Shown in pieces: positions 24,301 through 35,189 of a stretch of DNA of 64,000 nt. The stretch is from Sequoia sempervirens (Eukaryota; Streptophyta; Pinopsida; Cupressales; Cupressaceae). The stretch is taken from positions 13,439,918 through 13,503,917 of the forward strand of contig VDFB02000001.1 in assembly GCA_007258455.2 (NCBI GenBank). The letters run 5' to 3'. The translations under genes were made by a program, and so were the position numbers. Position 1 is the stretch's first letter, and each line of letters begins with the position of its first letter. Below the pieces are notes generated by a model. That model was not told the DNA's origin. It searched no databases and worked only from the letters and a program-made list of their open reading frames with translations.

Positions 24301-24960
24301 GAATGAAGACTACTACTCATGCCACAACAAACTAGTTATAGGGGGTGCAAACTAAGGGAGATAATGCTATCAGGGACATCCTTTCAACCGGTGGAGATGC
24401 TATGAGGTCGATAGATTGGTTAAAGAATGTGCTAGCTCAAGATAAGGAAGATGTAGATCTCTTGTTGCAAAAGACAAAGACCATCATGGAATATACTGAA
24501 GATAAGTTGGTGAGTGATGGCATTCTTCCTTCCTCTAAAGTTGCAGAACCTTGGGAATGGTTTGAAGTTTTGCAAATAAGGCAAAGGGTTTTGAAGAAGG
24601 TGTATAAGTAGAGGAAGCAAATTGAAGACACCTTGACTAAGATCTACAATAAATGCATTTCTTTCTTTGAGGTTATGACAGGTAGAAAGAGGTTTGCACC
24701 GAAACACTTGAGCTTGGAACAGTTGAGAAAATGGTGGCGAGATGTCTATTCTCCAATCAATGAGGACCCAATTACTGAACATCAGTTAGATGATGCAGCC
24801 ACCTATATTTCAATAATGGATAAATATCAAACCATGAAGGTGGAATGGGATAAAATGGTGGGGCATCCAAGAGAGGACATTAAGTCCATTGAAAGAAGGA
24901 ATAAGGTTCTAACTATGCCGTCTATAGCCGACTTGGATAGGATATTTTTGATGGTGTAGG
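21393..24960 (+). pseudogene. Unknown large ORF remnant in insertion X
   Basis: Read with three frameshifts (near 22960, 23690 and 24130) the remnant spans about 1,190 codons. Residues 1-280 (21393-22232, one TAG and ending TAA) look globular, with an alternating hydrophobic pattern and the block NWMFYVIVRMEQKTNYHW. Codons to 22960 continue in the same frame. The middle (23153-23570) is Lys/Glu-rich and has two basic nuclear-signal-like runs (KKRKHISTKK and PKRRRIVR). The end (24138-24959) is helical and Glu/Lys-rich, probably coiled coil. No RT, integrase, protease, zinc knuckle or transposase motif is visible. The first part vaguely recalls plant transposon-associated proteins of unknown function, a weak inference. 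I do not recognise the family. Codon pattern and conserved frame over long stretches argue that it was once coding. Confidence 0.6.
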
Positions 24961-26142
24961 ATAGGGTGGAGTGAAATAAGGACAAAGGGGAAGGAATTTA
25001 ATAGAATGCCTCATCAGAATTTGTGCTTCCCCATTACTTTTCTTCATCCTTCACATGCATTGGATCAAATTATATTGGAGATCTCAGGCCGACCTGGATG
25101 AGTCCCAAGCATTTAATGTTATTTCATGTTATTCTAGAACTTCTTGGGCCAACTTGTTTATGGCCGATTATTATTGTAAACTCTAATTAGGCTGACATAT
25201 CTTGGGGGGTTTCTATAAGTATGGCATTTTTCCTCATTTGTAAGGGCTAGATAGTTTTTCTTTGGAATAAATTAAGCAGTATAGCAAGAGCTAGAATTAG
25301 GAGTTAGTCTTATTTTCAAGCAAGCAAGTGTTGTAACAGAATACTGGAATTGTTGCTACTTTGGGTAATTTAAAGAAAGTGAAGACATTGTGATTTTGTG
25401 CCTTATTTGTATTGAATTTTATTTGGCATGGTTCTAGTGATTCTATCTTTGGAATTGCTTAACTTCATTTGATAAATGTGCTAGGTTTAATTTTAGATGA
25501 TTTGATAATGTTTATGGTTTGAGACTTGAGGTGTTGTAGCAATCCTTGGTCCATACTTTTTGCAACTAGCTGATTGTTGGTTGCTTTGCAAAGTTAGCCT
25601 GGACTTTTATATTCATTGTGCTTAGTTCAATTGTGATTATTTGTTCATTGCAACTGCAATAGGATTTTTTTGGATGAATGTTCATGATCTGAAAATCTTT
25701 AATGCCTTAGAATATTGCACTATTTCTGTAAGATTGCAGATTTATTTGGGTCAAGTAGAAATTACTTTCTAAGGGATTGGTCCATTTCACGTGTTTGTCA
25801 TTTGCATTGTAAATTTTAGAGTTAGTGTTAGATTTAAGAATCTCTCTAAAACCCTTATCTCTTTTGCTGATTATTTTGAATCTGAGTTAGATTTAGGATT
25901 GAAAGTATCACCATATTGCTAGATCTGATAAGTTTAAGGATTCGATATTTGCTTGTAGTAAGCTCCCTTTGTGATTACCAGCATTTTCACATCTATCACT
26001 GAGTTGTTTATGCATTGTCAAAACCTGACATTAGAGACCTTGGGGTTATCTCTTGAGGATTGCTAATAGAGATTTACCTTTCAAGAGAGATAGGATATTA
26101 TATTTTATCTGAGTTGATGCTGTGTAGAAAACACCATCAACA
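24961..26142 (+). other. Tail of insertion X
   Basis: No gene; T-rich sequence. It ends with an imperfect hairpin, TTGATGcTGT to ACAccATCAA, at 26113-26140. It shows no match to the leader, so no LTR pair can be drawn. Confidence 0.45.
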
Positions 26143-26147
26143 GATCG

Positions 26148-26900
26148 GAGACAATAAATCCTAAAAGCTTGTCAACATCCATGCCAAAGACACACTTAAG
26201 AGGATTTAGTCTAATCTTATAGATTCGAATCCTTTCAAAGATAAGACAAAGATTTTCAACGTGATCTTGACAATTTGTAGACTTAGCCAAGATGTCATCA
26301 ACATAATATTTCACCTGATCTTGTGAATGAAGTTATGAAAGATAAGAGTCATCGATCATTGGTAATTTGCTCCAACATTATTTAATCCAAACAACATGAC
26401 TACATAACAAAAGGTACCCCAAGGGGTAGTGAAGGTTGTCTTATACTAATCTTTCGCATTAATATGAATCTAATTATAGCATGGGAATCCATCCATGAAG
26501 GATAACAAGGCACGGCCTACGGTCAAGTTCACAATCATATTGATATTGGGTAGCAAAAAATCATCTTTAAGATAAGCCTTATTAATATAATGAAAATCAA
26601 TACAAATACGAATATAGCCATCAGATTCACTAACGATGATGATATTCAATATCTAAGGTGACTAGTCAATAGGACAGATAAAACAAGATCTTAAAATATT
26701 TTTTATCTCATTCTTGACTAATAAAGCAACATTGGGATTCATTTTGTGGAGCTTTTGTTTAACAAGCTTGGCATCAAGACATAGAATGATATTATGAACC
26801 ACCACATATTCATTAATAATGGTTATTTCCTCATATGACCAAGAAAATATATTAGGGTGAGATTGCAATAAGTCACCATGTTGTTTAGATTCTTCTAAAG
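26148..26900 (-). pseudogene. Element B RT, proximal part
   Basis: Minus-strand Gypsy RT. It runs from WSYEEITI and KLHKMNPNVALLVKNEI (26662-26868), the Tat RT amino end, through a degraded fingers region to YYVDDIL (the catalytic YVDD, about 26295-26310) and LNPLKCVFGMDVDKLLGFIVS at 26150, where insertion X begins. Several stops and shifts lie at 26320-26660. The catalytic Asp pair is preserved. The rest of the domain lies at 19562-19688. Confidence 0.88.
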
Positions 26901-27102
26901 AGAGGCATTTTCCAACAATGGATTTCTCAAAAGATTTGAGATCTATGAGAACATCACAAGTATCCCCTTCAAGGAGACTACTCTAATCTTCAGGGTGAGG
27001 TATAAAAACATTATCATTCACATTAGATAGAGGATCCTTCTCATCAGAACATATAGTGGATTCTCCAAAATATGCTTGTCTATTCAAGAAATATGGGAAT
27101 CA

Positions 27103-27855
27103 TCATTTATGGTGATAAGAAGGTAAGTTATAATAGAAACCTAAGAATTCTTCCAGAGCTTCTTCTGAAGAGAAAACATATAGAGGGACTTCTTTAGAGT
27201 CTACCTTGCTTTCAATATATTCAATATGAACTAGCTTAAGAGGATGAGATTCGGTGGAGACCATGTTGACATTCAGCCAAGGTTTCACCTTAGATTTTGT
27301 GGGGTGATATCCAAGTCCAATATTAAAGTCACGTGGGTCCACCTCTAAGGGGACTTTAATACCATATTTGTTACAACCACAACCTTTACCTCCATAACTG
27401 AGTTTACAAAATATAATGAATCCTAGTTCATAACATGATTGCAATTCTTGAGTGGGAGGAGGATTAGTGTAAAGAGCATACTCCATAATATAAGTATTGC
27501 CTCTCTTTACATATGCATATTCATCCTTTTTGGCAGAAGAAAATGAAATTTTTGGAATTTCTAGGTGGATAGGATCTACTTTGTACTCTTTAATATAGGA
27601 TTTGATAAAGTTCAAGGATCCCCAATCATCACCAAGACATGCATTCAGTTTAGGAGAAGAAGTGACAGGGATAGATTTAGGACTCTCTGCTTTGAGGGGA
27701 TTTTCTTTCGAGACATCTATCTCAAGAGTATCCTTTGTGACAGTTATTGATGAAGTATATGTCAACACATTATAAGATAACAATGGGATACAATTTTTTA
27801 GAGTAGGTGCAACCAAAGTTTTACTAGTAACTACCATTTCACATGTGTATAGCAC
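27103..27855 (-). pseudogene. Element B protease-RT spacer
   Basis: An open minus-strand frame of 250 codons between protease and RT. It has no catalytic motif; the wording (GFIIFCKLSYGGKGCGCNKYG, then DFNIGLGYHPTK) resembles the linker region of long plant Tat/Ogre polyproteins, which often have a GLGY-P block before RT. It is in the expected place and orientation for that linker. Function unknown; recognised only by position and family resemblance. Confidence 0.6.
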
Positions 27856-28550
27856 TAGGGTTAACCTTGATTGTAATCACCTCATTATTAGCAACAAATT
27901 TCACAGAACAATGTAAGGTAAAAGTAACCACTCCTAAAGAATGAATCCATGGTCTTCCCAAGAGAATATTATATGGTAGTGGTCCTAGCATAACATATGA
28001 TTGTAGGACATAATAACCCAACCAAAATAACTATGGATAGAGTAACTTGGTCACAATAACCGAAGGACAAAATAACCCAAGGTCATAATAACCCAAGCCA
28101 AAATAACTCATGGTCAGAATAACCCATGGATAAAATATCCTCGTAAGAATATAGAGAAACAAAAAAAAAATTAATAAATTACATGTATGTTGACCATGGG
28201 TTATTTTGACCATGGGTTATTCTATTCATGGGTGATTATGGCCCTAGGTTATTTTGTCCTTGGGTTATTATGATGGGGTTATTGTGTCCAAGGTTATTTT
28301 GGTCGGGTTATTATGTTTGGATACCATAACATATACCAGGTTGGGTATGGTAATAGGTCCTAACCTAAGGGGCAAGATCATTGTTCCTATGGCTTGTCAA
28401 CCGACATTATCAAATCCATTAATATACAAAGAGGAAGCAACAAGGGAGGTTCAACCAACTTTAATTGTAGGTAACAATTCAATGCTACATACATTGAGTG
28501 TTGAACCAATATCAACTAGAGCATGGCTAATGCCAATATTATTGATTTAA
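27839..28550 (-). pseudogene. Element B aspartic protease, split by Y
   Basis: The amino half at 28335-28550 (minus) has ALVDIGSTLNVCS, the active-site block with Asp kept and Ser of DSG replaced by Ile-Gly. The carboxy half at 27839-27988 has NILLGRPWIHSLG, the second conserved block of retropepsins in this group. Between them lies the 326-bp fold-back insertion Y. Removing Y and one copy of its 10-bp duplication brings the two halves into one frame, which confirms the boundaries. Two other stops remain in the amino half. Confidence 0.85.
27999..28324. mobile_element. Fold-back MITE-like element Y (326 bp)
   Basis: Flanked by an exact 10-bp duplication, CATAACATAT (27989-27998 and 28325-28334). 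Both arms are made of inverted runs of a 13-17 base phrase such as ATAACCCAAGGNCAAA; the inner CATAATAACCC at 28009-28019 pairs with GGGTTATTATG near 28303-28313. A short A-rich loop lies at about 28140-28195. It codes for nothing. A 9-10 bp duplication is typical of Mutator-like elements (family knowledge); that assignment is inference. Confidence 0.8.
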
Positions 28551-28863
28551 ATCATTATCATCAAAGGATCTACTTACTTTTATACTTTTGAAGGCAGGAG
28601 TTCATGTAGATAGAATGTAATATTCAGTTAATCCACATAGATATGATCTATCAACACATTAACATCTCTAGGCCTAGTAGAATAAGGCAAGGGGATATTT
28701 TGCAAGGCTTCATGAAGCATACCTTGGTAAATCAAAGCAATTTAAAGAAAATCCCAAAGTAAGATCTTGTGAGAGTAACACAAAGTTGCTCGACAAGATC
28801 ATACTCACTAGATGGCTTAGATATAGTTTTAGGTGCTTGACGAAGGCTTGGTTGAGAAGGTTG
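28551..28863 (-). pseudogene. Element B gag-protease junction, inner part
   Basis: Minus-strand sequence just upstream of protease reads, with stops and shifts, as a block containing SKPSSEYDLVEQL, similar to the EYDLVKQL stretch found before protease in Tat elements. It stops at 28863, where element C begins. The remainder continues at 44321. Confidence 0.65.
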
Positions 28864-29371
28864 TGTTACCTATTTTAGCTACTAGCTCAAATAGGTAAAG
28901 CTAAAATGATATCAAATGAAAAGACAAGTACATTTTAATTTTCTACTACCTTACATTCATTTGCATAAAATAAATAGAAGACTATTCTATCATACTACAT
29001 TTATATAGATGCAAATAACATAGAAGAAATATTGCACGAATATTTTCAAAAGATAGTCGTTATTGATTGTATAAATGTATAATTTCTCACACAATCCGTG
29101 AGATTAACTTGTTTAACACAAATGAAAGAAATTATTTTACATTTATAGATATTAATAGAAAGGAATGCACATATGAGGAAGGGTGAATCGTCATTTCTTG
29201 AATGGCGGGTCTTCAGTTGAGTTATCCTACATCTTTGTTAGTCTATCACTTGTCTTGCAACCGGCTTCAACCTCCTTACTGCTCCTAGTTGGTTGCACCT
29301 GAGAAAAGGAGTTTTGTTAGAGCAATGAAAAGTCACTAATCCATACATGCACATACCTCTATAAACATACA

Positions 29372-29471
29372 NNNNNNNNNNNNNNNNNNNNNNNNNNNNN
29401 NNNNNNNNNNNNNNNNNNNNNNNNNNNNNNNNNNNNNNNNNNNNNNNNNNNNNNNNNNNNNNNNNNNNNNN
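29372..29471. other. Assembly gap, 100 N
   Basis: Exactly 100 unknown bases. The same 12 bases, TATAAACATACA, stand on both sides (29360-29371 and 29472-29483), and the right LTR has that string once with no extra sequence. The gap is probably an unmerged overlap. Confidence 0.85.
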
Positions 29472-30250
29472 TATAAACATACAATCTGACCCTCATTTGC
29501 ATTAAACAATTTGCATATCATGTCTAGGAAAAAAAGAATGATCAAACACATCTGCCATATGCATATATTTCTAACGTGTTTGTGATATGTGTAGATATAG
29601 GAAAATTAATGTTGTTGTTTAGTTTCATCAATTTAAAACATGTGGGTTAAAATGTGGCTCCCACAAGGGTTGAGCCCAACATGTTGAGTTTATCAAATAA
29701 TGAGTTCATTTGAGCTTATTTAAGAGGGAAATGCAACGTTAAAAGTCATCATATCAACATGATCATGGAATGATAGTGAACATGCATACATATTAAGTTC
29801 ACAAAGTATTTCTTGAAGGAGCAACTACAGAAGCAATGTAGTGCAACAATGATTCATTCATGTAAAATTCATTTTTTTTGTTTCACAAGTGTTCTGAAGT
29901 ATTCAAAGAGAATAGTGATCACGATGGTCATTAAATAGTCACATGTAGGCATAAAACTCAAAATTAAAATATATGCTATAGGATTGTTATGATGGTAATG
30001 ATATTACTATCAATGCAAGATACATGAGTGATATTTGGTAGTTCTTATAGTTGATTAAGAAGAGATACAAGATTATGAATAAACAGTCATAACTCTTGAA
30101 CAATGCCTCACCAGAAGTAGTGGAACAACAAGCAAAATCTTCGAAAGTAGTAAGTGCCTTTGTATGATGGAAGGAAATATACAACCGTTAAAAGAAAATC
30201 TCTCTATGTACTATACACGATACTCTGTATTTTGCAAGAAAAAAGAGTAA

Positions 30251-30258
30251 TATATAAA
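30251..30258 (+). promoter_or_regulatory. TATA box of element C left LTR
   Basis: TATATAAAGG, conserved at 40221-40228 in the right LTR. Confidence 0.6.
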
Positions 30259-32481
30259 GGGAAACCAGGTTTCTAAGAAAATGCCATGAAGTGCTTGCAA
30301 ATGCCTAAAAAGTTTGAAATGAAAACTTAGGAGGAGACCATATTGTTTATGATACTTGTACACCCATTTAGGTTTTTTAAGTTTTGAGCCTACAATAGAG
30401 ATTTTTAGGGGTCGGTCATTGATGAAATGGTGTCAAATTTTAGCAGAGGGATATGGCCGCAGCGTGAATAATACAAATACTTCATTTTTTCTACAAAAGA
30501 TGGAGGTAAATGCAACTACAGGAGAATACATTGTTCTTTTTATGCATCAAAGCTATCTAGGTTTTCCAAAAAAAGAGCAAGATACAAAGAAAAAGGGTTT
30601 TCAAGTCATTATAAATCTAGAAAGACAAGATGCTTGAGCAAATATGGTCGCACCTTGTAGGTATCTTCTTCTCAAAATACAAACAAACCAATTTGAGGGT
30701 TTTTTTTCTATCAAATACAGAGAAAATATTCGGTCTTATTGGCTGATGAAAAGCAATCTACAAAAGAAACAAATATAAATATTTGAGCTTTTGTTTTGTT
30801 TCAAGAACATGAATGAAATACCTACCCAGCTGGTGTCTTTTTTGTTCTCCAAAAGCTCTGGTTAAAGATGCTCTCTCTAGGCTCAAAAAGCATTTTCCAT
30901 GGCATCCAGACAGAAGAGAAAGTAATAGAAAGTAAAGAAAATGAAAAAATGCATTAGAATAACTACAGGAGCCACAACTTGAGTGGCCTGAAATCCTTTA
31001 AAAATGAGCTTTTCATTAATTTTTTGTTTCAAAAAATGGTTTACCTACATTGTATGAAGAAATTATACAACGAAATGCACTAGAAAAGGTCTTTGTTGCT
31101 TGCAAGTCTGCAATGAAATCTGTAACAAAGCTCCACAAATCCCCATGGGGGCGTTCTCTCAAGAGCAGCAAAAAGAAATGGAAATGGAAAATGAATTATT
31201 TTCCATTCATTTTAGGTTTTGATAACCCTAAAGGAAGCCGATATAGTAAAGGCATTTTGCCTTTATTTTATTTTAAAACTTTAGTCACTTATGTTTATGT
31301 CATGGCATTTCATATGCCTTGTAATTCTTTTGAATATTTCATAACACTTAGTCAATAAGCCTTTTGTATTTGGCTTTTTATTTTGCATTTAAAATTCAAA
31401 ATTGTATAACTTTATTTAAGTGATGAAATATAAATCACTTTAAATAAAATTTATTTATGAATGCAAAGTAAAGATGTCTTCTGATGCAATTTTTAAGTGA
31501 TGGACTAAGGAAGAGTTAAATGAAGCAATGATGCTTTTACTTACATCTTGGAAGCGGTTGAAGAAATTGGCCAACATGTGGAGCAAAAATTGGAGTTTTG
31601 GTCACTTAATTGAGAGTTCAATTTTAGTTAAGAGTCCAAATGGGTGGAGTATCAATCAAGGAGAATTTTGAGGCACTTAACTCATTGTTTCTTGCAGTTA
31701 CAGCCCTATTTTTGAGGGATTTTCAGTTATGCACGACCCTTTGGGTTGTTTTCAAATTTAGAACTCCTTATGCATATTTTGAGTTTCTTTCAGTCAAATC
31801 CCTAATTTGAGGGAGAGGTTGGAGTTTGACAACTTGTATAAGTATTTTTCTCCTCTCATTCTCTCTTTAGTTCTTGCTAATTCATCTTTTTCTACAACAT
31901 TGCAACACCTTTTTGAGAGTAATATGAAGCAGTTTTCCTTTTCATTTTTCTGAAACTGTGTACTTAGTGATTGATGCAATTTTATGTGATATCTTTTTCT
32001 TTATAATTGCATCTCATAGTGGTACCTTTATGTAGAGTTACACATATATTTGCAGGTTATAAGTTGTGCCAATAATATAATCAGTCTTAATTTGTCAAAA
32101 AAATATTTTTTCTCCGACTAGGATAGTGAGTATTTAGCCTTCTTATAAATTGTTAATACAAAGTTTATGAGTTTTGAGTTGTGCAAAAATAAGCTTTTGT
32201 TACTGGTTTTCTATTTTTTCCATTTGAGTAGAGTTCATAGATTTTTTTTGGTACATCACCTTTAGGACTAGATTTCATGTACATGTTTTTTCCTCCTTAC
32301 TCTTTTCTCTGCAAAGTCATTAGTAAGACCAATTTAGGTGAGGTATCAAGGGGATCCAACCCTTTCTCTGCAGGTCCATTCTCACTACAAGTTACCCACA
32401 TCCTAGGAATGTTCCCATGTGTCACAAACTTGTTGAGTTGATAGCTTAGCAAAGGGTGCAAGTTTTAGTGACAAAATTTTT

Positions 32482-32499
32482 TGGCACGCTTGGTGGGAC
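32482..32499 (+). promoter_or_regulatory. Candidate primer-binding site of element C
   Basis: TGGCACGCTTGGTGGGAC begins nine bases after the 5' LTR. It starts with TGG, as a site pairing with a tRNA CCA end must. I cannot name the tRNA. Confidence 0.55.
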
Positions 32500-32643
32500 T
32501 GAGAACTATTTTTCAGTCTTAAATCAAAAGTTTCACACTGTTTTTTGGTGTGTGTAGCAATAGTTACAATCTTCAAGAGACATTTTCTTAGCATACTTGG
32601 AAACTCCAATCTTTGGTTTAGTAAAATCAGTGCATTTCATCTT

Positions 32644-34560
32644 ATGAAAACAATACAGACCAGAAGTAGCTCTTCTTCTTTTGAGTATTTGCAATTATCC
32701 CCACCCAGAAGAAACGGGAGAGAAATTCAAAAGCCTCAAAAGACCATTGTTTATTCAAGAAGAACTAAGTCTACTCCTTTTGTGAGAAGCCATACTGCTG
32801 CCCCAATTTTTACTATTATAGGAATCCCAGTTACAATGATTCCAGTAGTTAGAAATCAACCTTTTGTTGCTTTCAACCAAGGCGTCCTATGAATTTAACT
32901 CAACATGATGTCATTCTTGTGGCTACTTTGAGGAGTCTGCCATATTTTCATGGTGAAGATTAGACTACTCCAACTAAGCATATAAAAGATGTTGCAAACC
33001 TATGTGTTGTCCATCACGTGATAGAGGATAATGTTGCACTCAAGTTGTTGGAAGCATCATTCAAAGGAAAGGCTCTACAATGGTTTAGAGGTCTACCCAT
33101 CAATTCCATAGCCAAATGGGATGACTTGGGTGACTAGTTGTGTAGTTTCTTTGAAGACAAATTAGGCCATTTTTCATTGATGGAGCAGTTGTCTGCAATC
33201 AAGAGGGCCCCTTGCGAAGTCATGTCAAACTTCAATCACCATTTTCAAAAAACATGGGATAGAATTCCATAGACGGTAAGACCCACTGTTGATCATGCAT
33301 TTTTATATTATTTAAGGGCTTTAAATAGCAACATTTCAGTTATGATTAAATCTATGGGAGGGGATTCACTTCCAATTGCTTATGTTGTAGCTATTAGAGC
33401 TGAGAACAACCTTATACAGGCTAGTAAAATTGCTCCAAGGCCACCCATGCCAATATAGCCTACAATTCAACCACCAATACCAATGTAATTACCTCCTTTA
33501 GTTGTTATTCCAACTGCACTAGCATTTCCAGCACCTGATACCCAACTCAATAGTCAAGAAAATACATCCCCAGCTAAGTCTCATGAATTTGAAGAAATTA
33601 AGGGCCTAGTACAGACCTTTGGCAATGAGATAGAAAATTTAAAAAAGTAGCAAAATCAAAATTTTAGGCCTTATCACCCCCCATTTCAATCTAATTACCA
33701 GCAAAATTAGTCTAGCAGACCACCTCATCAACCTTATAATCAAGGCCAAAGACCCGCTCCTAACTCAAGGCCTTATCAAACTTACAATTCCAATACCACT
33801 AACACCTCTAAGGAGCTTGTGTCTATCTAGAACAATTTAGCACGTGATTATTAGTGGTGTTTTCCATGTGGTTAGCCCCATAATCAAAGTACCTGTGTAA
33901 ATGGGTTGGTTAATCAAGCCTTGATGGTTCAAAATAGTCCAGCAGTGCAGTCTAATGTGCCTGTGGAAGCTCCTATCTAGTAGCAAGAGGAACAAACAAA
34001 TGAGTCAACATTCCTGAATTGGAAAGGAGAAGAATTTTGTGGTATGAACCAAATTGGTTCTTCAATTGCAGCCAACACACACAGTAAAAAGAGAGCAATA
34101 GATGAAGTCCAACAGTTTGATAAAGTTCAAACTTAGTTGAATCAAGTACCAAACATGAATCAGAGTGCTTTTGGCCCATCAAATGCTAAGAATGTTTGAA
34201 TTCTACCAAGAGGACAGCCTTTGGTAGCCAAGGAGAGGTCCAATTCATCAATTTAGACAACTTCTATTAAAGGTGATGTTGCTGCCCCTAAAGGCCAAGT
34301 TAAGCCAACTACATCTTCTTTTAATAGTCTTGAGCATATGAAGAAAAAAAATGTAAGTACATCTATATGGGATTCCTTGAGTATCCCTGCCCAAAAAGAC
34401 CTGCTCAAATTAGCTTTATCAAGTTTGAGTATATCTGATGAGCCTAGTATAGAAAAAGCAAAGGTGGTGCTAACTAATACTACTATCAATGACAAAGAAC
34501 AACAAGCAATTAAAGCCAAACCACCTCCTTTTTATGTGTCTTTGATTATATGAGATCATC
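32644..34560 (+). pseudogene. Element C gag
   Basis: A probable start at 32644 leads through a Ser-rich stretch; after a one-base shift near 32885 the gag domain follows (YFHGED, KGKALQWFRGLP, FEDKLGHFSLMEQL), then a Pro/Gln-rich linker and a WCFPCG-type knuckle remnant near 33855. The frame from 32889 to 34560 keeps phase but has 13 TAG, 1 TAA and 2 TGA stops by my scan. The carboxy part (34338-34550) is open. Gag would form the particle; this copy cannot. Confidence 0.8.
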
Positions 34561-34904
34561 TACTTCACAACTGTATGATTGACTTAGGGGCTAGTAGTTC
34601 AGTAATGCCCAAACAGATTGTTGATAACTTGGGAATTGAGTATGAGCCACTTGAAAAAGGGGTAGTGCAATTAGATGGTACTATTGTTAATATAGTAGGG
34701 GTCATTAAATGTCTAAGCTTAAGCTTACATGCTTGCCCAAACTTTTCAATACCACAAGATATCTATGCCATTGAGTTGCCTCCCTTTTTTGCTATTTGTT
34801 TATCCAGGGATTTCATAGCCAAGATAGGTGGTTACCTATCCTCTGATTGGTCTCATATGATGTTTAGAACCAGGTATGGCACTACAGTAACTATAAAATT
34901 ATAA
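34561..34904 (+). pseudogene. Element C aspartic protease
   Basis: The block NCMIDLGASSSVMP is the retropepsin active site with DSG changed to DLG. QLDGTIVNIVGVI and FAICLSRDFIAKIGGYLS follow, matching the rest of the domain as in element A. The frame continues from gag and ends in TAA at 34902. The lost serine and the stops suggest an inactive remnant. Confidence 0.8.
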
Positions 34905-35189
34905 CCCATAGCCAAAGATCATATTGAACCTTGCAACGCACCCCTATTAATGCCAATTTGTTTACAAGTGAACAAGAGAAGTAGCCCATTGTTCAAGAGG
35001 GTAATACTCAAACTGGAGGTATACCAAATGTCCTCCCTAATGAGTGGGAAGCTCAGAATCATGTGATTGGTACATGTGAGCAGCTAGAAGAAGTTGATTT
35101 TGGTATTTATATGATGCATGAGACTAACTCTTTTATGCCTAATATTGAGAAAGACACAGAGCAACATGGTAAACATCAAGATAATGAGG

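Larger units (their letters stand above)
19689..26142 (+). mobile_element. Insertion X, unclassified, carries unknown ORF
   Basis: X interrupts the RT of element B between the FIVS and RGIKVD blocks. GATGG (19684-19688) and GATCG (26143-26147) are a 5-bp target duplication with one mismatch, the size made by LTR-element integrases. I found no LTR pair. The right end terminates in CA after a stem (TTGATG at 26113 and CATCAA at 26135), and the left end has TGTGC/GCACA around GATTTTC. A 1.7-kb leader, a broken ORF on the plus strand (21393-24960) and a 1.2-kb tail make it up. It may be a non-autonomous LTR-type element; the class is unresolved. Confidence 0.7.
28864..32473 (+). repeat. Left (5') LTR of element C (about 3.5 kb)
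   Basis: Starts TGTTACC and ends GTGACA, an inverted terminal pair, and matches 38946-44320 throughout. Its short open frames (for example 30356-30637 and 31050-31358) are also present, altered, in the other copy and are not genes. The two copies bracket gag-pol. Confidence 0.88.

Noticed and set aside
19689..26142. Insertion X as a Helitron (5' TC on the minus strand, hairpin near the other end, A/T insertion point)
   Set aside because: The 3' end reads ACCA rather than CTRR, and a 5-bp flanking duplication explains the junctions better. No Rep/helicase motif.
28005..28320. CRISPR-like or simple satellite array
   Set aside because: The repeats are inverted about a central loop and the whole is bounded by a 10-bp duplication, so it is a fold-back insertion in a plant element.
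29238..29551. Open frames across the N gap
   Set aside because: They exist only because unknown bases contain no stops.
6131..34904. TAG read as an amino acid (recoding) in elements A and C
   Set aside because: TAA, TGA and frameshifts also occur, the same families in other plants use CAG at these places, and plant nuclear codes do not reassign TAG. Mutation decay is simpler.
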